The notes below the pieces were generated by a model. That model did not search any database and had not been told where the DNA came from. It saw only the letters and a program-made list of their open reading frames with translations. A DNA stretch of 64,000 nt, taken from the NCBI GenBank assembly GCA_002702655.1, contig PABB01000054.1, forward strand, positions 1 through 64,000, in the 5' to 3' direction. The position numbers were made by a program, and so were the translations under genes. Numbering within the stretch: position 1 is the first letter of the stretch; each line of letters starts with the position of its first letter. Below are positions 19,206-29,214 of the stretch, piece after piece. This DNA is from Planctomycetaceae bacterium (GTDB taxonomy: Bacteria > Planctomycetota > Planctomycetia > Pirellulales > Lacipirellulaceae).

Positions 19206-19564
19206 GGTCGAACCTCCAGTTGTCCGCCTTGCGTCTTCCGTAACCGAATCGCACGCTGCGATCCGCGTTAGCTAAGAAATCGGCAACCTTGCCGCAGGCA
19301 GTGCGGAGTTTCGCGCGCAGTTCAGATCGGTGCGGCGCTTCTCGTGCTGCGGGTAGCGCGAGTTCTACCGATCAGCGCGATCAGCAGTGCGCCCAACAAC
19401 AGACTGAAGAAACGGAAGGCAGCAAGGTGGCTGGGGACGCAGTCAGCCTCCCGGTGTGATCTCTGGGGGCTCCCGCTGGTCGTCCCCAGCCACCCCGCTC
19501 CGATCGGTGCGTCGTGCCCGTCGTGCCGCCGTGGTTCAACTTCAAAGCTTCCAGACGCCGCCGC
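19206..19564. other. Intergenic region (359 bp) with a hairpin repeat
   Basis: Lies between the start of the coiled-coil protein gene and the stop of typA, both on the minus strand. No gene is visible. Inside it, arms ggtggctggggacg (19426-19439) and cgtccccagccacc (19481-19494) are perfect reverse complements separated by 41 bp. No T-tract follows. Confidence 0.6.
19426..19494. repeat. Inverted repeat hairpin downstream of typA
   Basis: Perfect 14-bp arms (19426-19439 and 19481-19494) lie 71 bp downstream of the typA stop. It could serve as a transcription end or belong to a dispersed palindrome family; no second copy was found in the window. Confidence 0.65.
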
Positions 19565-21460
<1,896 letters not shown>

Positions 21461-21649
21461 GGGCGGGCAGGGCTCGAAGATAATGCCAGGAGGGAAGCGG
21501 GCGGGACGGCGCCGCACGGGAACGGCGGATTCTACGCGATCGAGGCCAGTCGCGGCAGGCGGTCGCAACAGCGACCGCTGCGATCCGCACGATCGGCTCG
21601 CACGGGGAGCGGAAGTCCGCTTTTGAGAATAAGTTGCGCGTAGTTTCGC

Positions 21650-21678
21650 TTGTTGGCCTGGGCGTGCCGTCCTATACT
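21650..21678 (+). promoter_or_regulatory. Sigma-70-like promoter of the PAS-GAF-receiver gene
   Basis: TTGTTG (21650-21655) and TATACT (21673-21678) are separated by 17 bases, the best -35/-10 match noticed in the window. It predicts a leader of about 88 nt before the start at 21774, containing the hairpin at 21736-21758. Confidence 0.65.
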
Positions 21679-21735
21679 GGCGCGCTAGAATGGCCTGATA
21701 TGCACGTTTTTTCTGGCTACGACGCCCTCCAGGCG

Positions 21736-21758
21736 GAGTCAGCCGGGACGGCTGACTC
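21736..21758 (+). repeat. Perfect hairpin in the leader of the PAS-GAF-receiver gene
   Basis: gagtcagcc and ggctgactc (9 bp each) flank the loop gggac, 15 bp before the GTG start. In the mRNA it would form next to the initiation region and could dampen translation. It may also be one more dispersed palindrome. Confidence 0.7.
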
Positions 21759-21773
21759 GCTTCGTAGGATCAC

Positions 21774-23594
21774 GTGGTGTCCGGGGAACAAGAGTCGACA
21801 GCCTCGCAAGCTCAAGGGATCCCGGCGACGCCTCTCGAGGCGTCGACCGCGGGCGGATCCTCGGGACGACGCCCCCGGATTCTGTATGTCGGCGGCGCCC
21901 ACGACGCCCAGATCAACCTGAAGGATCGCCTGGGCGGCGACGTCGAACTGGTCGCCATCCCCTCGACGGCCAAGTCGCTGGCCAAGTTGGGACGCGGCGA
22001 TTTCTCGGCCGTGTACGTCGACGCGGATCACTTCTCCGCCGCCGGCGATCTGGGCCGGCTGCTGGAAGCCGACCGGATCATGCAGGGCATGCCCGACGGG
22101 GTCGTGCTCATCGACGCGGACAAGACCATCCTGTGGGGCAACGGCCGGCTGCGAGAATGGTCCGGTGAAGAAACCGTCGTCGGCGAAGACTTCTATCACG
22201 TGCTGGGCAGCCCGGAAATCCTGGGCCCCGATTTCTGCCCGTTCAGCACCGCTTTGTCGAGCGGCCAACCGAGCGCTTCGACGCTGCGGACCGAAGGCAA
22301 TCGGTTCTATCGTCTGCACGCGGCGCCGGTGGTCGAGGGCGATCGAGACCCGCAACTGCTCGTGGTGACGATCCGCGACGTCAGCGACGAAGTGCTGCAG
22401 CAACAGAAGATGGTCGCGATCCATCAGGCCGGATTGGCATTGGCCGACATTCGGCCCGATGAGGTCTCGGACCTGGAGTACGACGAACGCGTCGAGTTGC
22501 TGCAGGACAACATTCTGCACTGCGTGCAAGACGTGCTGCAGCTGGACGTGATCGAGATTCGCATGCTCGATCAGCAGTCGGGCGAACTGTATCCGGTGAT
22601 GGAAGTCGGCATGGCCCCGGCCGCCGCCCAGCGCAAGCTGTTCGCCCAGGAAAGCGGCAACGGCGTGACGGGCTTCGTGGCCGCGACCGGCAAGAGCTAT
22701 GTTTGCGGCCATACGACCGAAGACCCGCTGTACCTGGAAGGCGCCCAGGGCGCCCGCAGTTCGCTGACCGTGCCGCTGACGTTGGACGACGAAGTGATTG
22801 GCACGCTGAACGTGGAAAGCCCCGAGGCGAATGCGTTCAACGAGAGCGACTTGCAGTTCATGGAGATCTTCGCCCGCAGCGTGGCCACGGCGCTCAACAC
22901 GCTGGAGTTGCTCGCGGCCGAGAAGGCCAGCACAGCCGCGGCCAGCGTCGAGGCAATTCACAGCGCGGTCGCCCTGCCGGTCGACGTGATCCTGAACGAC
23001 GCCGTGAACGTCATGGAACGCTACATCGGGCACGAGCCCGACGTGGTCGCCCGGCTGCAGCGCATTCTGGCGAACGCCCGCGATATCAAGAAAGCGATTC
23101 AAAAAGTCGGCCGCAAAATGGCGCCGACGCAGGCCCATCCCGGCGGCCTGGCCGACGAGGTCCGCCCGCTGCTGGCCGGCCGCCGCGTATTGGTCGTCGA
23201 CGAGGACGAGACGGTCCGTTCCGCCGCCCATGAGTTGCTGGAGCGGTACCACACGATCGTCGAAACAGCGCACGACGGAAAGGAAGCGTGCGCGATGGTC
23301 CGCAACCTGAGTGCCGACGCTCACTACGACGTAATCATCGCCGACATTCGCCTGCCGGACATGAACGGCTACGATTTCCTCGTGGCGTTGCGTGAGATTC
23401 TGGACGACGTGCCGCTGGTGTTGATGACCGGCTTTGGCTACGACCCGGGCCACTCGATCGTCAAGGCGCGTCGCGAAGGGCTCAAATCGGTGCTCTACAA
23501 GCCGTTCCGATTGGACCAGTTGGTCAGCACGATCGAAGGCATCGTGCGCGAAGCTCGCGCCAATCGGAAACCCCACGAAGGCGAAGGGATCTGA
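21774..23594 (+). CDS. PAS-GAF sensor protein with C-terminal receiver domain, no kinase
   Basis: A cytoplasmic signalling protein. An N-terminal degenerate receiver-like segment (RILYVGGAHDAQINL, about residues 34-90) leads to a PAS domain (about 95-205; DGVVLIDADKTILWGN). A GAF domain follows (about 225-400; YPVMEVGM, NGVTGFVAATGKSYVC, SLTVPLTLDDEVIGTLNVES). A helical stretch of about 80 residues has no histidine-kinase H-box or ATPase motifs. The C-terminal receiver has VLVVDEDETVR, phospho-acceptor Asp in VIIADIRLPDMNGYDF, the Thr of LMTGFG and the Lys of YKPF. Output must come through a partner kinase or effector. The start is one of two consecutive GTG codons. No transmembrane segment is seen. 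Confidence 0.88.
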   Translation: MVSGEQESTASQAQGIPATPLEASTAGGSSGRRPRILYVGGAHDAQINLKDRLGGDVELVAIPSTAKSLAKLGRGDFSAVYVDADHFSAAGDLGRLLEADRIMQGMPDGVVLIDADKTILWGNGRLREWSGEETVVGEDFYHVLGSPEILGPDFCPFSTALSSGQPSASTLRTEGNRFYRLHAAPVVEGDRDPQLLVVTIRDVSDEVLQQQKMVAIHQAGLALADIRPDEVSDLEYDERVELLQDNILHCVQDVLQLDVIEIRMLDQQSGELYPVMEVGMAPAAAQRKLFAQESGNGVTGFVAATGKSYVCGHTTEDPLYLEGAQGARSSLTVPLTLDDEVIGTLNVESPEANAFNESDLQFMEIFARSVATALNTLELLAAEKASTAAASVEAIHSAVALPVDVILNDAVNVMERYIGHEPDVVARLQRILANARDIKKAIQKVGRKMAPTQAHPGGLADEVRPLLAGRRVLVVDEDETVRSAAHELLERYHTIVETAHDGKEACAMVRNLSADAHYDVIIADIRLPDMNGYDFLVALREILDDVPLVLMTGFGYDPGHSIVKARREGLKSVLYKPFRLDQLVSTIEGIVREARANRKPHEGEGI

Positions 23595-23670
23595 CGATCG
23601 CATTGCGAACGGCAGATCGCTGCCGCGGCCAACGCGACCGCCGGGTCCCTGTCGCTGAGTCGCCCCCCGA

Positions 23671-24297
23671 ATGCTGTCGATCGAGACCGCTGCTGCGTTT
23701 TTCTCAGCCTCGCTGTTGCTGGCGCTGGCGCCGGGTCCCGACAATTTGTTCGTACTGACCCAATCGGCACTCCACGGTCGACGAGCAGGCTGGATTGTGA
23801 CGCTGGGACTCTGCACCGGCCTGATCGTCCACACGACGGCGGTGGCCGCAGGCGTGGCGGCCATCGTGCAGACTTCTGCCACGGCGTTCGGCGTCCTGAA
23901 AACCGTGGGCTGCGCCTATCTGCTTTATCTCGCCTGGCAGGCATTCACCAGCAGCAGCGCCGACAACAACGCTGACCGACCCAAGGCGGCCGCCACGGGC
24001 CAACTCTACCGTCGCGGGATCGTGATGAACGTGACGAACCCGAAGGTCTCGCTCTTCTTCCTGGCATTTCTGCCGCAGTTCGTCGACCCGATGCGCGGTC
24101 CCGCGGTGCTGCAAATCGCCGCTCTGGGCGGGCTGTTCATTGTGGCGACCGCTCTGGTTTTTGGCAGCGTGGCGGCGACCGCGGGGGCCCTGCAACGGCG
24201 GCTCGCCCGGTCCGATCGTGCGCTCGCCGCGATGCGCCGCGTCGCCGGGCTGATCTTCGTCGGGCTGGCAATGAAGTTGGCTCTGGCAAGGCGCTAA
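23671..24297 (+). CDS. LysE/RhtB family amino acid exporter
   Basis: A small inner-membrane exporter of amino acids or related metabolites (threonine/homoserine type by family). Six hydrophobic segments are visible. Hallmarks are the N-terminal LALAPGPDNLFVLTQSALHGRRAG and, after the central loop, RRGIVMNVTNPKVSLFFLAFLPQFV. Length (208) is normal. It starts 76 bp after the sensor gene, so read-through transcription is possible. A palindromic repeat begins 12 bp after its stop. Confidence 0.92.
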   Translation: MLSIETAAAFFSASLLLALAPGPDNLFVLTQSALHGRRAGWIVTLGLCTGLIVHTTAVAAGVAAIVQTSATAFGVLKTVGCAYLLYLAWQAFTSSSADNNADRPKAAATGQLYRRGIVMNVTNPKVSLFFLAFLPQFVDPMRGPAVLQIAALGGLFIVATALVFGSVAATAGALQRRLARSDRALAAMRRVAGLIFVGLAMKLALARR

Positions 24298-24609
24298 CCG
24301 CTATTCGACCGGCGTGCCGCGGCTCTGCGAGCCGTTTGAATTGCCGAGCGATTAGCCACCTTGCACAGTTCGCAGAGCCGCGGCACGCCGGAGAGATTGA
24401 CACGGGCTCTCTGCGGCGTGGCCAAACCTTGCCGGTTCGGCAAGCCGGTTCGCCTGTTCTTCGTACGCCGATCATTCTCTCGCCGCATTGGCAAAAAGTC
24501 GCGACGGCGTCGCAGCATGTTGCGCCCAGCCGGGTAGTGTTCAGCAGAGCCTCGACGCCGAAGTCGGCGTCAGCCTTGACCATTTCTCAAAGCAGAAAAG
24601 GACCCTGCC
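24298..24609. other. Intergenic region (312 bp) with a palindromic repeat
   Basis: Contains copy 3 of the dispersed palindrome (24310-24390) and, after it, about 220 bp with no recognisable gene before the small lipoprotein gene. AAAAGGA just before 24610 is a good ribosome-binding site. Confidence 0.6.
24310..24390. repeat. Dispersed palindromic repeat, copy 3 (complete inverted pair)
   Basis: Arms at 24310-24329 and 24371-24390 are perfect 20-bp reverse complements. Relative to copy 1, CACGGCTCTGTG reads CGCGGCTCTGCG in both arms. The paired changes keep the stem, which points to selection for the structure or duplication as a unit. It starts 12 bp after the LysE-type gene stop. Confidence 0.88.
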
Positions 24610-24888
24610 ATGCGACCGACCATGCTCGGGCTCGCACTCGTCGCAACGCTGGCCGCCGGCTGTAGCTGTTGCCCGTTCAAGAAGAAGCCGACGCTGCCGG
24701 CGCCCCAACCGGTCTACACGCCCAGTTGCCCGACCGCGTGCCCGTCGGCCTGCCCCACCGCTTGCCCGCCAACCGGCTACGCGGCGCCAACGTACAGCGA
24801 GGGCTACGCCCCCGCGGGCGCCATGTACGGCGCTCCGACCGCGGCGCCGAGTCTGCCGTATGGCTATCCCACGGCTCCCGCGAACTGA
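24610..24888 (+). CDS. Small Cys/Pro-rich lipoprotein
   Basis: 92 residues. A short signal peptide with lipobox (LVATLAAGC, Cys18) predicts a lipid-anchored protein. It is followed by the cluster CSCCPFKKK and repeats of the form CPTACPSACPTACPP; the C-terminal half is Tyr/Ala/Pro/Gly-rich. The cysteine spacing C-x3-C repeated is regular enough to suggest disulfide cross-linking or metal binding. A clear AAAAGGA ribosome-binding site precedes the ATG. Related short proteins are common and unnamed in planctomycetes. It could be a wall-associated structural protein. Confidence 0.75.
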   Translation: MRPTMLGLALVATLAAGCSCCPFKKKPTLPAPQPVYTPSCPTACPSACPTACPPTGYAAPTYSEGYAPAGAMYGAPTAAPSLPYGYPTAPAN

Positions 24889-24936
24889 CCCGGTGACAGC
24901 CGATCCGCCGAAGGCAACAGGAATCTCTCGCCGCGA

Positions 24937-25422
24937 TCAGTTCTGATCGAGCAGGTCCTGCTTCTCGCGATCGTATTCCTCGCGGCTGAGGATCCCATCG
25001 CGGTACAACGCGTAGAGGCGTCGCAGCTTTTCGTCGAACGGCAGATCGCTGTCTTTCACGTCGCGACCGAGGCGGTTGAGATCGACTCCCGCCTCGTCCA
25101 GCGCGTCCGACGCCATGCCGCCGGCCATACGCGACCACGGCTCGACGTCGCGGCGGGCTTGTTCGGGGTCGAGCACGAGTCCCGAGCCGGCCGCGCCGCG
25201 AGCGCCCACGTTCATCAGGACGCCGCCCACGATGATCCCAATAATGCCGCCCAGCGCGCGCAACCCGTCGCTGCGGGCGTTGGCCGTGAAATTCGAGAAG
25301 TCGCCAAAGTGCCAGAGGAACGTCACGAACGTCGACAGAAACGACAACACGCCCAGCCCGGTGATGATCATGCCCGTGTAGTACAGGGCACGGCGATCGG
25401 GCGAGATGCGACGATTCGGCAT
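24937..25422 (-). CDS. Membrane protein with C-terminal SHOCT domain
   Basis: Two hydrophobic helices (YYTGMIITGLGVLSFLSTFVTFL and the Gly/Ile-rich GGIIGIIVGGVLMNVG) form the membrane part. The C-terminal 30 residues are a SHOCT motif (DEKLRRLYALYRDGILSREEYDREK...), a short oligomerisation element. The start at 25422 (MPNRRISPDRR) is preceded by a perfect AGGAGG on the minus strand (25432-25437), which rules out the longer frame from 25500. The gene converges with the small lipoprotein gene. Role unknown. Confidence 0.82.
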   Translation of the reverse strand: MPNRRISPDRRALYYTGMIITGLGVLSFLSTFVTFLWHFGDFSNFTANARSDGLRALGGIIGIIVGGVLMNVGARGAAGSGLVLDPEQARRDVEPWSRMAGGMASDALDEAGVDLNRLGRDVKDSDLPFDEKLRRLYALYRDGILSREEYDREKQDLLDQN

Positions 25423-25431
25423 AACGGCGAG

Positions 25432-25437
25432 CCTCCT
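25432..25437 (-). promoter_or_regulatory. Canonical Shine-Dalgarno AGGAGG deciding the SHOCT gene start
   Basis: AGGAGG on the minus strand lies nine bases before the ATG at 25422. It is notable because most genes here have weak or no Shine-Dalgarno sequences, and it fixes the start choice. Confidence 0.8.
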
Positions 25438-25667
25438 GTGGCGATTTTGCTGGGCGCCAACGACAGGGGTCATTGTCGCGGTGCATTGCCGTGAAGGCAA
25501 ACGGTTCGCCCACGTAGGTCAGCAGAACTGCAGAGTCAACGTCAGCGTGCCGCTGCTAGCTCGTCCAGCAGTGCGAAGCGGGTACAAGGCTCCCGCTGCT
25601 GGAACAGCCCGCAGTGGCACACGCGCGCTGCGTCAGGCTGGAAAGCTGGCCCACGGGCCGATTCGCT

Positions 25668-26489
25668 CTAACGGCGAATTGCTTGGGAGAAATCGTCCCG
25701 ATTCGCCGCCGCGAGCGCTTTGGGATTGAGATAGGCGGCCGCCTTGGTCTCCTCGAAGCTGCCGCGCGCGACGAGCAAGCCTTCGTCGAACGCCAACTCG
25801 TCGGAGTATCCCGGCAGCAGCACGCGGTAGTCGACCTTCAACCGGTTGGGCTGAATGCGGTTGATGTGCCGCACGATGTTGGTCGTGCAGTTGTTGGCGA
25901 CCGTGTCGTAGAACTCCGGGTGGGCGGCCAGTTCGTTCGCCCGGGCCAGCACGTCGACCAGCAGCAGTCGCGCCTGCTCGGGCGTGGCTGTGGTGCGGTA
26001 CAGATACACGTCTTCGCCACGGTGGTTGGTGCGCAGCTGCACCACGTCGCGCTCGTCGGCCAGCACGTACATCAGCTCGTATTGCCGGGCGCTCCCCTTC
26101 CAGGCGGCGTAGCTTTCGCCGTCTTCTTTGCGAATCTCCACGCTCGCGGCCAGGTGCTGCGGCGGGCCGTCGGGAGGACGGAACTCGAAGCTCAGCATCG
26201 TGTGCGCCAGCCGCGGCATCGCGTCGAAGGGGACCATAATAAAGTCCACCGCCTGCAACTGGTCGAGCTGATAGTGGCGGTCCTCATGCCGCACGACGAA
26301 GGTGTCTTCGTCGATGTAGTTGCAGTTGCGCACGTTGTGCACCAGCACGTCGTCGCCGCGGAACTCGGCGTAGGGGAGCACCGCTTGATCAGGCGACCAG
26401 TTGCGCACATTCGACGGCGAGACCATCTTGGTCACCGGCGCACAGCCGGCAGCCAGGAAGATCGTCGCAGCGAGAATTGCATCGCGCAT
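25668..26489 (-). CDS. DUF4105 domain lipoprotein
   Basis: 273 residues. The lipobox LAAGC (Cys16) predicts a membrane-anchored envelope protein. The rest is a DUF4105 domain. Recognisable blocks are RNWSPDQAVLPYAEF, VDFIMVPFDAMPRLAHTMLSFEF, SVEIRKEDGE, RQYELMYVLADERDVVQLRTN and the invariant NNCTTNIVRHIN, then DYRVLLPGYSDELA. The conserved Cys in NNCTTN and the His of RLAHTMLSF are consistent with a papain-like thiol hydrolase fold, an inference rather than a shown activity. It is divergent from the gene at 26739 across about 250 bp. Confidence 0.85.
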   Translation of the reverse strand: MRDAILAATIFLAAGCAPVTKMVSPSNVRNWSPDQAVLPYAEFRGDDVLVHNVRNCNYIDEDTFVVRHEDRHYQLDQLQAVDFIMVPFDAMPRLAHTMLSFEFRPPDGPPQHLAASVEIRKEDGESYAAWKGSARQYELMYVLADERDVVQLRTNHRGEDVYLYRTTATPEQARLLLVDVLARANELAAHPEFYDTVANNCTTNIVRHINRIQPNRLKVDYRVLLPGYSDELAFDEGLLVARGSFEETKAAAYLNPKALAAANRDDFSQAIRR

Positions 26490-26738
26490 GGTAAGCAGCT
26501 GGGCCGTGGCGTATGAGTTGCGGCGACCGGTCGCCGCGGCGGCAAACTGAGAAGCGGCGGGAGCGTAGGCAATTCGGCGCCCGAGCGGCAGATCGATTCG
26601 GCGGCGAACGCTAGCAAAGACGGCAATTTGCCGCCGGAATCGCGAATTCTCGCCAAGGCCCCGTGCGCCCCGGCGAAACAACCGGAAGCCGTTACCTGCG
26701 GCTCCTCCGCTCGTCCGCTCCTTCGTGGGAGATCTGCC

Positions 26739-27983
26739 ATGTGCCGCCAGTTCGTTCTGGGAATGATCGCCGTCCTGCTCGTGCCGCTCGTCGCCGCAAC
26801 CGCCCGCGCCGAGGCGACTTCGGAAGCCGAACTCGAGCGTCTGCTGCTCTCCGGCGACATGACGAAGGCCTCCGGCGAATTGCAGCGGATCGCCAGACTC
26901 AACCCCGACGACGGCAATGCCCAAATGGCCTTGGGCGTGGCGCAGGTGCTCGGGGGGGTCGAGACTCTGGGCCAATCGCTGTACCGCTTTGGCTTGAAGC
27001 CCCACGGGCTGCTGGGGATGGTCAACATGCCGTTTGTGCGCCTGCCAGTCCCCACTAACCCAAAACCGGATCCGCTGACCAACGCGCAGTTTCGCCGGAT
27101 GGTCGAGCGATTCGAGCGCGACCTGCAGCGCGCCGAGCAGACGCTCAGCAAGATCGACCAGGACGACGTGCGTCTGCCGCTGCACGTGGGGTTGCTTCGG
27201 CTCGATCTCGACGGCGACGATCTCGCGTCGGTCGACGAAGCGCTGTGGAAACTGCTGGCCCGCACGACCGGCACGCGCCTCGACCAGGCAACGGCCGAGG
27301 GGTTCGTGGTGACGTTGGACAAGGCCGACGTCCACTGGCTCCGCGGCTACTGCCACCTGCTGCAGGCGTTGTGTGACGTCTTCCTCGCCTACGACACGCA
27401 AGAATTGCACGACCTGACGGCGCACATTTTTTTCCCCAAGGCCCAGGTGCGTTACGAGTTTCTCCAGCAGAAAACCGGCGACACGTGGCGCGACGACATT
27501 ATGGACCTGATCACATTCATCCACCTCTGGCGCTTACCGGTGGTGGAACCGGACCGTATGCCCGCGGCCCGCGAGCACCTGCTGGAGGTGATCCGTCAAA
27601 GCCGGCTCTGCTGGGAGGCAATCGCCGCGGAAACGGATGACGATCACGAATGGATCCCAGGAGCGCACCAACAGGACGCGGCGGCGCCCTTCTTCCGTGT
27701 CAGCAAGTCGATGATCGACCGCTGGGGCGAGATCCTGGACGAAACCGAGCGGATTCTCAACGGCGAGCGACTGCTGCCGTTCTGGCGCGGCACGACCAAG
27801 CAGGGCGTGAACCTGCGCCGCGTGTTCGAGGAGCCGCGCACATTCGACTTCGTGCTGTGGGCGCAGGGGAGCGGCGCGGGACCGTATCTCGAAGACGGCG
27901 AAGTCACCAGCCGCCAGTTCTGGCGGGAGACGCAGCAGGTATTCAGCGGGCGGCTGTGGTGGTTCAGTTTCTGGGTGAACTGA
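26739..27983 (+). CDS. Secreted protein of unknown function with TPR-like N-terminus
   Basis: 414 residues. A signal peptide (MCRQFVLGMIAVLLVPLVAATARA) is followed by a helix-turn-helix stretch resembling one or two TPR units (ELERLLLSGDMTKASGELQRIARLNPDDGNAQMALGVAQVL). The main part, with conserved-looking blocks ADVHWLRGYCHLLQALCDVF and FLQQKTGDTWRDDIMDLITF, is rich in Trp and acidic residues and is not recognised. The start at 26739 gives a proper signal peptide and has GGGAG upstream; the frame open to 26628 does not. A half palindromic repeat follows 14 bp after the stop. Confidence 0.75.
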   Translation: MCRQFVLGMIAVLLVPLVAATARAEATSEAELERLLLSGDMTKASGELQRIARLNPDDGNAQMALGVAQVLGGVETLGQSLYRFGLKPHGLLGMVNMPFVRLPVPTNPKPDPLTNAQFRRMVERFERDLQRAEQTLSKIDQDDVRLPLHVGLLRLDLDGDDLASVDEALWKLLARTTGTRLDQATAEGFVVTLDKADVHWLRGYCHLLQALCDVFLAYDTQELHDLTAHIFFPKAQVRYEFLQQKTGDTWRDDIMDLITFIHLWRLPVVEPDRMPAAREHLLEVIRQSRLCWEAIAAETDDDHEWIPGAHQQDAAAPFFRVSKSMIDRWGEILDETERILNGERLLPFWRGTTKQGVNLRRVFEEPRTFDFVLWAQGSGAGPYLEDGEVTSRQFWRETQQVFSGRLWWFSFWVN

Positions 27984-27997
27984 ACGCAAATGCACGT

Positions 27998-28015
27998 CTC
28001 ACAGAGCCGTGGCAC
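27998..28015. repeat. Dispersed palindromic repeat, copy 4 (half copy)
   Basis: ctcacagagccgtggcac equals 18 bases of the right arm of copy 1. No left arm is present. It lies in the 40-bp gap between two converging genes, 14 bp after one stop and 8 bp from the hisG stop. Confidence 0.75.
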
Positions 28016-28023
28016 GGAAAAGC

Positions 28024-28878
28024 CTACAGCCGGCAGTTGCTGATGGCCGTCTCCAGCACGGCGGTCGCGCCCAGTTGCTCGAGCTGCTCCATGATGCCGA
28101 TGACCTCGCCGCGGCGGACCATCGCCCGCACGGCGAACCAGCCCTCCTGCTCCAGCCGGTTGACCGTCGGCGAATTGAACCCCGGGGTGATCTTCTCCGC
28201 CTCGGCGAGCTTGTCGGCGGGCACGTTGTACTCCAGCAGCGAATAGGCCCGCGCGATCACGACGCCCTCGAGCCGGCGCGTGATGCGATCGCACATGGCC
28301 GCGTGCACGGTCGCTGGGTTCTGCACCAAGACGGTTTCGTACTTGCCGATCTCCGCGAGGATCCGCAGCCGATTGGCGGCCAGCGTGCTGCCGGTTTCGA
28401 CCAGATCGACGATCGCGTCGGCCACGCCCAGGGCGATCATCACCTCGACCGAGCCGGTCAGTTCGACGACGTGCGGCTCGACGCCGTGCTCGGCCAGAAA
28501 GGTGCGCGTCACGTGCGGAAAGCTGGTCGCCACGCGCGCCGCAGTCAGGTCGCCCGGCTTCTGGGCCGGGCTGTCCTCGGGCACGCAAATCGCCAGGCGG
28601 CAATTGCCCACGCCCAGACGCAGCCGCTCGGTCAGCTCGGCGCCGCTCTCGGCCACCAGATCGCTGCCAGTGATGCCCAGGTCGATCGCGCCTTCGGCGC
28701 ACAGCGTGGGGATGTCGTCGGTGCGCAGGAAGGTGACGTCGATCGGCATGTCGCGGACCCGCGCAAACAGGCTGCGGTCCTGCCGACGGAAGCTCAGCCC
28801 CGCTTCCTTGAGCAGGTCGGTCGAGAGTTCGGCGAGGCGGCCCTTGCTGGGAACGCCGATGCGGAGATTGTCGGACAT
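28024..28878 (-). CDS. hisG: ATP phosphoribosyltransferase, long form
   Basis: First step of histidine synthesis: condenses ATP and PRPP to phosphoribosyl-ATP. The start at 28878 (MSDNLRIGVPSKGRL) gives 284 residues, the long HisG type with a C-terminal ACT-like regulatory domain (SPTVNRLEQEGWFAVRAMV). Catalytic-domain blocks are LRTDDIPTLCAEGAIDLGITGSDLV and the PRPP loop GVADAIVDLVETGSTLAAN. A longer frame from 28923 is rejected because its first residues are encoded by an inverted repeat. Upstream lie the zinc-ribbon cassette and then hisE on the same strand, so hisE-hisG is a pathway pair split by an insertion. Confidence 0.95.
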   Translation of the reverse strand: MSDNLRIGVPSKGRLAELSTDLLKEAGLSFRRQDRSLFARVRDMPIDVTFLRTDDIPTLCAEGAIDLGITGSDLVAESGAELTERLRLGVGNCRLAICVPEDSPAQKPGDLTAARVATSFPHVTRTFLAEHGVEPHVVELTGSVEVMIALGVADAIVDLVETGSTLAANRLRILAEIGKYETVLVQNPATVHAAMCDRITRRLEGVVIARAYSLLEYNVPADKLAEAEKITPGFNSPTVNRLEQEGWFAVRAMVRRGEVIGIMEQLEQLGATAVLETAISNCRL

Positions 28879-28898
28879 TGTTTGATTCGCCGGGTATG

Positions 28899-29210
28899 TC
28901 ACCACAGAGGACACAGAGAACACGGAGTGACTGATTCAGTCACGTTCCTGGGTGCAGTTAACGGAACGGGCAAGAAACTCTGAGCAGGCGCCATCCCAGC
29001 CGCATTTTGTGCATCGACCAGATTCAAGGATGTGATCGCTGTTGGGATATCCGTAGAGTCGATGAGCGCATTCAGGACACAAACGGTCCATCTGGGAACT
29101 CGTGGCGAAGTACTTGCTCCCGCATTCATCGCATACTCTGGCCTCACGCTCCGGCTGTTCCATCTCAGTTTTGCCTGCCGTCTCTGTGCTCTCTGTGGCC
29201 TCTGTGGTGA
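28899..29210. mobile_element. Putative inverted-repeat cassette between hisE and hisG (zinc-ribbon cargo)
   Basis: Terminal arms at 28899-28927 and 29182-29210 are inverted repeats matching at 26 of 29 positions. Each arm is made of three 9-nt units (CACAGAGGA, CACAGAGAA, CACGGAG). The cassette is 312 bp and holds one small ORF (28936-29163) of visibly lower GC than its surroundings. It starts 4 bp after the hisE stop and ends 20 bp before the hisG start. No target duplication is evident. The same architecture recurs at 62077-62549, 29708-29911 and 60740-60829. Confidence 0.6.
28936..29163 (-). CDS. Small zinc-ribbon protein carried between inverted repeats
   Basis: 75 residues with three Cys-x-x-Cys knuckles at 11-14 (CDEC), 29-32 (CPEC) and 51-54 (CTKC), predicting one or two zinc ribbons. 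The rest (YGYPNSDHILESGRC) is not recognised. The ORF is bounded by the 29-nt inverted repeats, is on the same strand as hisE and hisG, and has a lower GC content than both. It could be transcribed by read-through of the his genes. Its function is unknown; zinc ribbons of this size often bind nucleic acid or protein. Confidence 0.55.
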   Translation of the reverse strand: MEQPEREARVCDECGSKYFATSSQMDRLCPECAHRLYGYPNSDHILESGRCTKCGWDGACSEFLARSVNCTQERD

Positions 29211-29214
29211 GAAT

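Larger units (their letters stand above)
21461..21773. other. Divergent intergenic region (313 bp) between typA and the PAS-GAF-receiver gene
   Basis: No gene is seen. It holds a strong promoter-like pair (21650-21678) and a perfect hairpin (21736-21758), both listed separately, in front of the gene at 21774. Confidence 0.6.

Noticed and set aside
28879..28923. Upstream start for hisG
   Set aside because: The extra 15 codons are encoded by the inverted repeat and have no counterpart in HisG proteins.
28899..28927. Possible CRISPR-like repeats from the 9-nt units
   Set aside because: Units are too short, adjacent without spacers, and arranged as terminal inverted pairs; no cas genes are present.
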